From Datisca glomerata (lineage: Eukaryota > Streptophyta > Magnoliopsida > Cucurbitales > Datiscaceae), in NCBI GenBank assembly GCA_003255025.1, contig QANY01004032.1, positions 875,166 to 939,165 of the forward strand: 64,000 bases of DNA. Reading direction: 5' to 3'. A program made the position numbers and the translations under genes. The first letter of the stretch is position 1, and the number at the start of each line of letters is the position of its first letter. The notes beneath the pieces were generated by a model. The model worked only from the letters and a program-made list of their open reading frames with translations. It ran no database searches and was not told the origin of the DNA. This document shows positions 37,019 through 47,500 of the stretch, one piece after another.

Positions 37019-37445
37019 TCTATAATAATAATATATTAAGAGTGACATGGGAAGACAATCATTTTACGGACAATAATATCTAAGCCATCATTTACTATTT
37101 GATATGCCTAAATGTGATTGATTCACACGTATATTTATATATACATCGAACTAAATATACATCGAAGCAGTTCGCTTAATAAAATGTATTACTTATTAGT
37201 AATCAATCAATTAATTTTGATTAATTCAAAATATTTTTCTCCTTTTTATTTTGTATTTCTTTTTGTTGTAAAAGAAAATATTTTCATTTTGTTCTCATCT
37301 GTACATATTTTAATATAAAAAATGTCAATCAAATTTTGGTAACATGTCACCAGCTTAATGCTTTCATATTAAACTATGCAACACAATAAAATATTATACA
37401 TATTGAAATATTATATCAAGTACAATGCACGTTCTGCAATACTAG
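37019..37445 (+). mobile_element. Non-autonomous Helitron (427 bp)
   Basis: It begins A|TCTATAATAATAATATATTA followed by AGAGTGACA, and ends ACTAG|T. A degenerate hairpin (GTACAATGCAC) lies before the end. Another Helitron-type head (TATATTAAAAGTGTGAAGG) follows immediately at 37446, so the arrangement is head-to-tail. Confidence 0.65.
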
Positions 37446-38600
37446 TATATTAAAAGTGTGAAGGTGATGAGAATCATTTTTGAACTATTGTGCCTACCAA
37501 TTATTCATGCATTTTCTAAAACAACTTTCTAATTTACACATGACATTTAATAATTAGTTATTTTTTTAATTATAATAAATTGAATAAAATAAATTAACTT
37601 TTGATATTCATCAACCAATCGCATTCGAAATAAACAAGTAAGTAATAAGTAATTTGTAAATTAATTTTAATTGGTCTGAATATATAGAGATAAATTAACT
37701 TCGAAGATGATAGTTACAACTACTAATTAACTTCGAAGATGATAGTTACAACTACTAATTAACTTCGAAGATGATATACAGAGATAAGTTAGGGATAAAT
37801 TAACTTCAAAGACGATAATTACAACTTTCTATTATATCTAGGAAATGTGAATTATCTTTATAAAATTAAAATAATAGGAATTAATGCATAGTTCAATTAC
37901 AACATATTTTTAAAAATTTAGGTATACTCTATTTTAAGATATTAGTATAATTTATATGTTACATAAATACAATTTACAAACCATTAACTGGGCTTTAAAA
38001 ACAAAAAGGAATATCAAGTCTAAAATAAAATAAAGAAAATATGAAATAAAAAAATTTAATTTAGTTACGTCTCTATTTTTTAAATTTTGATATAATGCAT
38101 TTATACTGATCTAAATTTTTTCTCGAAACATTATGTTTAAATACTTGGTTGGAATAAATATGTCAGTGTAAATAAAAGTGAAGCTATAACATTTTGTTTG
38201 TTTTTCTCACATAAATATAAAATAAATAACATGGTGTTAGATCAATTTTTTTAAATAAGAACAGAGAATAATTATAAGTACTGATTTGAGTTAAAAATAT
38301 AATAAATTGAATTACCATCACGTGTGTTAGATGAGCTTATCGACGTACATCAGGATGAATTCTAATGGCTTCAAATGCCTCCTAAAACTGTGAATACAAA
38401 GGAAAATATCCTTTTGAACCTCTAAAAAATCGTAAAATACATTATGAACAAAAAACATAAGTACAAGCAAAAAGGTGATTTTGTCATTAACGGCAAAAAA
38501 TAGCTCATTTTGCTTTTTTCATGATAGTACATTTAAGATGTTCAAAAGTAGTTGTTCCTTGTGTATAGACATGGCTCGATCAAGAAATTCGGATGCACAC
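37446..38600. other. Helitron-like head and AT-rich non-coding DNA
   Basis: 37446-37490 resembles a Helitron head. The matching 3' end was not found. Apart from the 32-bp tandem repeat listed separately, nothing is recognisable. Confidence 0.35.
37694..37777. repeat. 32-bp tandem repeat
   Basis: Units starting ATTAACTTCGAAGATGATAG begin at 37694, 37726 and 37758 (last one partial). A degenerate fourth copy is at about 37799. Confidence 0.85.
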
Positions 38601-39075
38601 AAAATATATATATGGTAATGTATATATTGAACTATCATTAAACATAGAACTACATTTTACGAATAAATAGTAGTTGATAGGATCAATATGATCTTGAAAA
38701 CCTTGAGGGAAAGCTTCAAGTATTGAATGAAAATGGTGAATTATTGGCAGTTAAGGAAGGCAGAAGCTTAGCAACCAGAGCCAGAGGTGGATGAAATGTT
38801 GGTGAAATCGAATCTAGCTCATGTAAGGTGGTAGATTGGGTGAATGGTGAGAGTTGTCGTGATTAGAAATTAAAGGCGCTGACTTAGGAAATTAAAAGAA
38901 ACTTTGTTTTTTAAAGTGGGAAAAAAAATTACAATTCAGTTGCTGATATTATATCTCAGTATAGTGATAGTCAGAGTTGGGTTAAGTTTGCAGTTAACTT
39001 TTCGCCCTGTACCGTAGTTGGTTTGCTTGATAAGGAAAACATGGTTGTGAGAAGTTGAGGAAGACCACCCTGATA
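38600..39075 (+). pseudogene. LINE-type RNase H tail
   Basis: A frame on the plus strand reads NYNSVADIISQYSDSQSWVK, then a tail ending in a stop near 39057. This resembles the C-terminal end of RNase H domains in plant LINEs (GR..N.VAD.LA). It is followed by TTTGGTATAATGAAATCTG, which looks like LINE trailer sequence. The domain is partial and decayed. Confidence 0.35.
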
Positions 39076-39392
39076 TACCTGTTACTTGTTTTGGTATAAT
39101 GAAATCTGTTTTAATAAGAAGAACTTCTATAATGATTTTATTATATCACTATTTGAACAATTCTTCCTCCATCTTATCCAAAATTATTTTGGACTAAATA
39201 CTATCTTATTCCATCCACGCAATCAATTTCAATTTCTATCTCATATATTCACATTTTTTACATTAATATATTATTTATTATATATTTTTTACATATTCAT
39301 TATGTTGTTGTTGATAATAATTATCAAAATAATTTAATAGAGAGTTTATATGATCAGTATAAAATGAACTAACAATAAATATAACTGACATT

Positions 39393-41190
39393 CCCTACAA
39401 GAAAAGCTATCAACAACGACGGTTATTTGTGTCTGTGGTGAAGATTTTCAACTATCGCAAAAGATATGGCGACGATTTACAAACCGTCAGGATTGTCACC
39501 GTTGGGGTTAAATTGCCGACGGTTTTGACCACCGTCGAAGGAATGCCGCGAAAGATAAACATATGGTGACAGTTTTTTTATTATGACGGCTGTGAAGCGT
39601 TGTGGTAGAGACTTATATCGACGGTTTGCAGAAACCGCCGGTATTATTGTAATTTTCTTAGAGGTTTATCGCGTCAGTTTCTTAACCATCGTGATATAAT
39701 AAAATAACCATCGTGATATAATAAAATGGTTTAGCGAACTGTCGCGAAAAACATTGCTTTCACATCTACTATGTATTTTCACATATTCTCAAAAATTCCT
39801 GCATATATAAAAATTTTAACATCCTATATGTGTCCACAATGGTCATAGCAGTATTCATTCTACATATTACAGGACATATAATTATCAAACATTAACTCAT
39901 TAATTAGATATTCAAAATATTATATTATTAATAGGAATTACTCAATGTATTCAAAAAAGATGAAAATAGATAATAACAAAACATTTCATAAGTATAAAAT
40001 AAAGTTCAACACATGAAGCCCTACCCTAGTCTTTACGAGAGGTCTATATAAATTGGTTGAGCACGGATCTCTAAACATTCGGCCTCCAACTTAGACACCC
40101 GTGCACGTTGAGATTCTAACTCAGTTGATAAACGGGAAGAATCTTACGTGGATGATTCCTCACGGTAATGCGAGAACACTATAGATGGAGTTGGTCCCAG
40201 TCCTAATGAACGCACACGTCCAGAATGCTCTTGACCCAATACTTGTGAGAGCACGTTGTTTGGTGAAATTGAATCATAATCACCATCAAGGACTTCACTC
40301 ATGCGCTCTTTAAGTTTCGCCTATAATATAAAATTAAGACTTTAAAAACTTGGTATAAATATTATAACTTATACTTACAGCAACGTTTGCAGTTTCATCA
40401 TTCGCATAAGTTTCATCTTTCCACTCATGCGAGGCTGCAAATAGCTCTGTTCTTGATGGGTCTCTTTGAATTTCTTCTGTCTATCAAATGATAACATATG
40501 ATTAAATATACTTAAAATAAAACTTATTAGACGATTATATTTATAAAGTTTAGAATTTACCATTAATGCTTTTTTTGCTAAACTTGTACGTCCCAACGAG
40601 TGAGGTGTTTTTGTGTACTCTGTGATACTCTGCTACCTACAGCATGCTTCTATATTTATGATAGAGAAATAAAAGTTAGTTTATTTTATATACAATTAAT
40701 CATAGATGTAGAGTAAAAAACTATATATTTCCTTCTTCTGAGTATCATTAATGAATTATGGCAACAAAACTCTCTTTTGGAATAGCCAAATTCTGATGTT
40801 GTAATGTCTCTTCTTCCATTTCATATATTCTTCATGTACTCATCTTTATTTTGTACTTCTCATCCTTCCACTTCAGATTTAATGATTGTAAAACGTATTT
40901 TTTATGACTTTCATGGACAATATATTTTGACTACAAAAGATTAATACGCAATTGTATTTATATATATTAAAACATATAAGTGTCCATACCTTCACTATTT
41001 CTCACACTTGATCTTTATGACAACATCACACATGCCTCCAATCATATTGTATGGGTAAAATATTGTGTCGTCTAGCAACGGTACCACAAAAGCTTGCAAA
41101 CTTATATTTATTATCACCAATGGCCTGACCAAACTCATTGAAAGCCACGTGTAGTCTCTTCTGCTTCTCTGCTATTTTTGGGCGATTTAT
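39393..41190 (-). mobile_element. CACTA element with PF03004-type transposase exons, one end missing
   Basis: The left terminus reads CCCTACAAGAAAAGC, one base from CACTACAAGAAAAGC, and is followed by repeated GACGGTTT / AACCGTC motifs (39415-39730). Minus-strand coding pieces give FNEFGQAIGDNKYKFASFCG (about 41030-41170) and VLGQEHSGRVRSLGLGPTPS (about 40150-40310), then ARVSKLEAECLEIRAQPI. These are the N-terminal and C-terminal hallmarks of the plant En/Spm-associated transposase_24 family. Exons between them are shifted. No matching right terminus was found, so the element is truncated. Confidence 0.65.
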
Positions 41191-42520
41191 ACATCTATGG
41201 TTATTGATCTATGCTTCTCTGTGATTTATACATCTACGGTTACTGATCTGTTGCAGCAGTTTCAAAATCATGGCAGAATTTGTTGCAGTAATTGCTCCAA
41301 AAATTGCTGGATTGATTGAGGTGATATCTAATGATAAATAGGTGGTTGGGTTTCAAAGTAGAGTTAATGGTGAACTGATTAACATATAGTACGGTATTGG
41401 AAATATGTGCCACACACATTTTTGCAACTAAGCATGACCTGTTGATGGTATTCTTCACAATGAATGCATAGGAGAAGAAGGAATATGTCTATATTTTACT
41501 AGAGCATGGCTTATGAAGTTGCATAAGATTTTTAGCATTAGAAAGTTGGGTAATGGATAGGATTTGGTTGAAACATTATTTGTGAAAAACATTGCGAAAA
41601 AATATACTGGGGTTGTTTTTGTTTGATTGCCTATGAAGCAGGGATCATGTATAATATTTTTCATGGAAGATCTTGCTCATGTAGCTACAACATATGAGAT
41701 ATTCTGATTTTTTTCTCATTTTAAATGTGCTTTTTGGTATGCCAGACTACGAATGGTGCCTTATTGTGATTGTGCCACTTCATTTTGATTGAGCATTAGT
41801 ATGTTTGCTTGTGTTCTTATGAGAGATAGTGAATGGTTCAAAAAGGTTTTATCAACACAGCAAAGTAGCTTTGACTTGCACTTCAATTTTTGAAATTTAT
41901 TCGGAACATTTCCTTTTCTTCTTTCTCTGCACTTCGATTTTCAAAAATGTCTCATATTCCCATGTTTATTTTGTCAGCTTTGAAAATTATTCATCAATTA
42001 AATATCAAAATAAGTTCATAGTAGTGTAGATATGTTCATAAAATTATAACAAAAAATTCTTAGAATCTAAAGGATAAATTAATAATTGTACAAGTTTCTT
42101 TCCATTTGTTGATATTAGTAAACACATTAATAGGAAAAGTAAGCCCCCCCTCAACCCAAGGTTAGTAAACAAATAAATGGAAAAGACTCACTCCTTACCC
42201 ATTTTCCATCAATTACATTTATCTTTACCGGGTCGTTTTCATATGTCGGGATTTTTTTTCTCAACATGAATATCCGGGGTTTTTGGTGAACCCAAAAAAT
42301 TTGGTGAAATCTCACACGTATTTAGTGAACCCTCATATATATTTGATAAACTCCGACATTCATATTGACCCGACATCATAAATTTTTTCATATTTATCAT
42401 TTTTAACTCTTTATTCACCTTTCCGTGTTAGTAAACATACCCATAGTGTCAAAACAAATGCTAATTGCTATACTACAGCATCGGATAATCTGAGCTACAT
42501 GTCAGTTTATGTTAGTCACA
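41190..42520. other. Non-coding stretch upstream of the P1 gene
   Basis: No gene was recognised. ORFs of 66-72 codons here show no similarity. At 42130-42430 there is a short repeat-like segment (GTTAGTAAACA-type ends). Confidence 0.35.
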
Positions 42521-42527
42521 GATGGAA

Positions 42528-42589
42528 TGGGCCTAGGTTAACAGTTTGCCATAATATTTAAATAGGCCTCCGTTAACTACCCGAGCCCA
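42528..42589 (+). promoter_or_regulatory. Site II-type motifs upstream of the P1 gene
   Basis: TGGGCC at 42528-42533 and AGCCCA at 42584-42589 (TGGGCT on the other strand) are site II elements (TGGGCY), recognised by TCP factors and common in promoters of plant ribosomal protein genes. A TATTTAAATA at about 42555 lies between them. Confidence 0.55.
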
Positions 42590-42632
42590 CCTGTCTCTTC
42601 TTTCTTAAAAACCCCTTCCTCCCCTTCTTTTG

Positions 42633-42640
42633 AAACCCTA
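42633..42640 (+). promoter_or_regulatory. Telo-box (AAACCCTA) in the P1 leader
   Basis: AAACCCTA lies just before the 5' leader. Telo-boxes together with site II motifs are a known signature of plant translation-machinery genes, which fits the P1 coding sequence downstream. Confidence 0.65.
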
Positions 42641-42923
42641 GAATCTCATTGTAGCTGCGCAGCGAAGCTGTCCAGAGCCATCTCGACCTCGGTTTCGTCT
42701 ACCTCTTGTAACTTTCTCTCTTCTCTACGATTTTTTGTTTGTTTTCGACTGTTCTAATAAAACCTTTTCGGTAAGTTATTTTAGTTTGCCTGGTGTGTAT
42801 ACTTGCCGATTTCGCGACGAGGGTAGATGGTGCTTAGCTAATATAAGATATTACTCTGTTTTGCGCCCATTTACTTCGCGATTTCTTGATTAAAGTTGAT
42901 TGTGGATTTGCAGGAGTTAAACG

Positions 42924-43687
42924 ATGACTTTCGGAGATCTTGCTTGCGGCTACGCTTCTCTAATCCTACTGGATGATGGAATCCCCATTACAGTTTGTTT
43001 CTCCGAACTCCTAATCTTTTTAACATTTTTTCTTGTAATGGTCATGTTCTTAAATTGCGATTGTTTATTTGAGACTCCTATAAAGAGTGACTGTCTATTT
43101 GAGATTATTATTCGTATTTCTCTCTCTCTTTTTTCTGGCTGATTTCTGGTCGTATAGTGAGTAGATAAGAAATTTAGTTCGCAATTTTTAGTGCCTTAAG
43201 CCAAAGTGACCTGAAATTATATCGTAGAAGCCTAACTGTTTGTTAGTGATATGGCGATTTCATAGGAGTGGCCAAATTTTTATTTAATTTTATCTCTTAC
43301 TGTTCGTCAACAGGCAGAGAAGATTGCCACCTTGGTTAAAGCTGCTAATGTGAGCGTGGAGTCTTACTGGCCTAGCTTGTTTGCTAGGCTTGCTGAAAAG
43401 CGTAACATTGAGGACCTCATTTTGAGTGTTGGAGCTGGTGGAGGTGGTGCACCAGTTGCTGCTGCTGCCCCAACCGGAGGTGCAGGTGCGGCTGCCGCCG
43501 CCGCCGCTCCTCCACCTGAGGAGAAGAAGGTAAACAAGACATTGTAATTTTCAATCTAATCGTTTTGTTTTTCTATCTGATTTCTGTGATTAGCAGATGG
43601 GTAACTGGGTTTTTATTTCAAATACAATTGCAGGAAGAACCAAAGGAAGAGAGTGATGATGATATGGGATTCAGCTTGTTTGATTAG
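42924..43687 (+). CDS. RPP1: Large ribosomal subunit stalk protein P1 (60S acidic ribosomal protein P1)
   Basis: P1 pairs with P2 and binds P0 to form the 60S stalk, which recruits elongation factors. Three exons join in phase 0: 42924-42992 ([20 protein letters not shown]), 43314-43529 ([20 protein letters not shown] onward, then an Ala/Gly/Pro hinge) and 43634-43687 ([17 protein letters not shown], stop). The total is 112 aa, normal for P1. The N-terminal helical dimerisation domain covers residues 1 to about 65. The flexible Ala-rich hinge follows, and the C-terminal [11 protein letters not shown] tail that contacts elongation factors is perfectly kept. A 5'-UTR intron is likely (donor GTAAGT at 42771, acceptor before 42914). 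The start ATG is the only one in frame and gives the usual N-terminus. MTFGDLAC differs slightly from the common MASGELAC. It is convergent with GBSSI. The gene looks functional. Confidence 0.93.
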
Positions 43688-43900
43688 GAGCTCCATCCGG
43701 AATGATGTGTTTCTTTTTTGTATGTTTAGTACCAAAAGAGTAGTTATTTTCTTAATGTATCCGAACTTGTCTTTGTTGAATGATTATTTGTATTATCGAG
43801 GGGCAAATGTTGTGAGATTTTGGATTTTGAACATTATGTGCTTCAAGTATGAGACAGATACAAATATTTGAGATTTAGTGTTGCTTCCTCCTTTTTTGTC
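43688..43900 (+). other. 3' UTR of the P1 gene
   Basis: T-rich sequence follows the stop codon without ORFs of interest. The true end of the transcript cannot be fixed by eye. Confidence 0.4.
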
Positions 43901-44522
43901 GTGGAAATGCTAAATTTTCTTAAATTTTTTTATTTGTCAATTTGGTAATATGTGATGGATGTTCTCAAACTTAGGGTGTGATGTTGGATTGGCGAAATTA
44001 GCCATGGTGCTCCATCGTGTTGCGTGCTCGGAAAAGAATGTTTTTTATGTTATTTGTTTTATTTTTTTAAAGTGGTGCTCTATATCATTGGAAGATAAAC
44101 TAACGCAGGTTAAGGAGTTGATCTGAATAATGTCAAGATATGAGTAACTTTGGTTTCTAGGTTTATTTGGGAGTATAATAAGTGAATGGGTAAAACACAA
44201 AATGTGACCATGTGTTATCATTTTGATCCCTCGAGTTTTAATTTTGTTAAAATGATCCCTGAATTCACACTGGTGGCGAGCCAAGAGTGAAATTAATTTG
44301 GCAGAACTTCTGTTTGAACAGATAACAACAAATTACAAATTACACCTTCACTTTTGTTATTTTCATGGGCAGTACTCTGCGAAGTTATAAACCAGTTTGT
44401 AGAAACAACCATTTATCAAGAAATGTCAGTGGGAAAAAGATAATAAGAGAAAGCTGGTCGGCCATGTCTTCCGCTCTATCACGCTAGTGGCCCTTCAGTG
44501 AGCTATATAGGTAATAACATAC
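43900..44522. other. Intergenic region between convergent P1 and GBSSI genes
   Basis: At 44185-44280 there is a segment of common plant repeat type (AAAATGATCCCTGAA). The rest probably contains the 3' UTR of GBSSI near 44480-44522. No gene is seen. Confidence 0.4.
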
Positions 44523-47500
44523 TCAGGGAGTGGCAACATTTTCCTTGGCAAGAGGAGCAATCTCCTCACCTTCTATTCCTGGTTCGCTGTTAGCTACTCC
44601 CAGACTTAGCAGAGCTTCTTCCCACTTCTTGGCAGGTCCCTGTTCCATAAACAGACTCTTTCAATAATAATTTCTTTTTTCACCATGTCATTCCGGGTTT
44701 GATCCGTGCAAATTCTCCATTCTCCATGAAAAAATAATGAGAAAATTTCTCCAAACTATTCCCTATTTATAATAATGACACTTACGCCCACTTAGTGGAA
44801 AATTATTAGTTTCTCTATGAATGTACAAAATACCCAACCATTTTATGCAAAACTGGTTTTGGAATCTGAAAATGATTTTACAAGATGAGAAGAGGGTAAC
44901 TTAGAATTTGAAAATAGTTTCGGGTTAGAACTCTCACAGTTAACAAAAAAAGTACGGGTAAGTACGGTATTAGATTTATTTTGACAACGTTAGTGTAGTA
45001 AATAATGGGTTTTGGCAAATATTTGTCAATGAAATCTTAAAATAAAGAACCTCCGTGTTATTTTTCAGAATAGAAGGGATATCTGTGTCATTTAAGTAAA
45101 CTAGAAAGGAAGTTGGAGGAATTTCTCAAAAATGATAATAGAATATCTTTCAAAACTTCGAATCAAATCAATGAGTTCAGCAAATCCCATACTTAGAAAT
45201 TTTTTCTTTGGAGGGGGGGGGGGNNNNNNNNNNNNNNNGGGGGGGGGGGGGGGGGGTTGTCTCAGACCTACCTTCCAGGAGAGATCTTGAGCCATACAAT
45301 TCTGAATAATCTCAGCAAGAGCTTGAGTTTTGTAAGTTGCAAGGGCTCTTTTAACGGTTACCGCAATTGCATCAACATCAGCAGGATCGACGGCTTCACA
45401 CTAAAAATTTTAAGATTTACTAGCTCAACTTTAACCGACCAACCCAAAACCAGTTAATATTTAAAATTTAGAAGAAAATGAGTTACTACTTCGACATTGA
45501 AGCTTCCCATTTGAAATCCTGTATAACCCTCTTTCACAGTATCTACCAACCCACCAGTTGACGCCACAATAGGCACCTGCAGATGGGTAGCAATTAGCAT
45601 TCTAACGGGATTTTATTGTATGAGAAAAGCAAATGGAAAAGAAGAGGAAACATTTTTTGGCAATGTTTGATCATACGGTTCCATAGCGCATTGCGTGTAG
45701 CTGAATTAGACCACAGGGCTCAAATCTGCTTGGAACCAATATAAAGTCAGCTCCTGCTATTATCATATGAGCCAAGGGAACATTGAATTTTGCTACTCCT
45801 CGGGCATTGTCTGGGTAGAGTATCTCCAACTGTGTAAGCTGATTCTCCATTGTCTTTTTGCCAGTACCCTTGAAAGAGAGTAAAAGAAAACAGCTTAAAG
45901 GTTAATATCTGATCTTACAACTGGCAATGAAAGAAAAAGTGATTTGCAACTTTAGTATGGTACTTACAAGGACTATTATCTGAACTTTTTCTTTTATAAA
46001 TTGGGGAATGGCTGCAACTAGAATATCTGAACCTTTTTGCTCTTCAAGCCTACCTATGAAGCCTATCACCGGAATATCTCTGTCCACGGGCAGTCCAACT
46101 TCTGCTTGAAGTGCTTCCTTCAGAAGAGCCTTTGCATCCATTACCTAATGCAAAATTCAAAACATGTTGCCTTATGGACAATTATTTTGATGAATTTGAT
46201 GAGTTTGAAAGTTTTGATATTTTGGAGATTCTTACAGTAGAAGCTTCATATTTTGTCCCTATATATTTATCAGTTAATGGATTCCATTCCTGGACATCCA
46301 TGCCATTCACAATGCCGAGAATGCCGGTTCTACGAAGGATGTTATCCAGTTCCACTCCCTTCTCAACACCTGAAACGAGTTCCTCGGCATAGTATGGGCT
46401 GACAGTTAAGACCTTGCCTGATTCCAAGATCCCTGCTTTCATCCAATTAATTTTTCTTCCCTTCACTGGTTTATCATAACTGCATATCAATAATGAAGAG
46501 TGGAATTTAAAGTTCCAATAAAATAATGGCATTACATTAAAGTTCATGCAAAACATACCCATCAATGAAATCGAATGAGCTTCGAAAAACATCAGGCAGA
46601 TTGAGAAGTGAGAAATCCTCAAAGGCGAATCTCCCTTGATAAGCAATGTTGTGAATGCAGAAAGCAACCTAGCAAAAGCAGAAATTCTGCTAGTTAAATA
46701 AAAAATTTGCAGATTTGATTCATAAGGAGGTGATGCAAAGGTCAAACCTACTCTGGCATTTGTAAATATCCCTTTGGGTTTATACAAAGCTTTAAGGTAA
46801 CAAGGAATAAGGGCAGTGTGCCAATCATTGGCAATAAAAACAACATCTTCGCCTGTAAACAGGAACATTAAAGTAATTGAATTCGAAGCACATAAATGCT
46901 GTTATTTAGAAGATGTGTTGCTTTTTAGGAATCACTGACAAGTTTTCTTACCATATGGCCCAGAGAAGTATTTGTTGCTATTGAGATTCAAAACCCTTGG
47001 TGCCTCTATAGCTGCCTATGCCATAAAATATAAATACTGTGAAAAATCTTAAAAAGATGGAGCAAGATATGTTCAGTTAGTAGAGCTCTTTCATTTTCTT
47101 GAATAGAATTGGTATGGCGAATCAACAAGTTCCTGTTTCGATTAGCGATAATAGCTTGTTTGGATAAATTAATAATTTAAGATAGGTAAACGATACGATT
47201 TCCCTTACAAGAAAACTCTAATTTAACACAATAGCATCCCACATATTGATAAACTGAGAGAAACAGCCACAACAGAGAAGAAAAGAAAAACAGCTTGATT
47301 ACTCAACAATGGTGGAACTCACCAAGGGAAAAAGTGAGAAACAAGCCCTACACCAAGTTGTTCGAGAGCTTGGTCTCTCCCATTCATTCACTACTCAAAA
47401 GCCACTCTCTAACCCTCTCTGTACACTTTTTATTCAATCCACCTCCTAACAAAGGCATAACTAACTCTAGCCTAGTCAACACCCCCCCTTCTCTCTCCTT

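Noticed and set aside
46182..46868. 228-codon minus-strand ORF as a stand-alone gene
   Set aside because: It runs through three GBSSI exons and the introns between them; splice signals and GBSSI similarity show that it is not one continuous coding exon.
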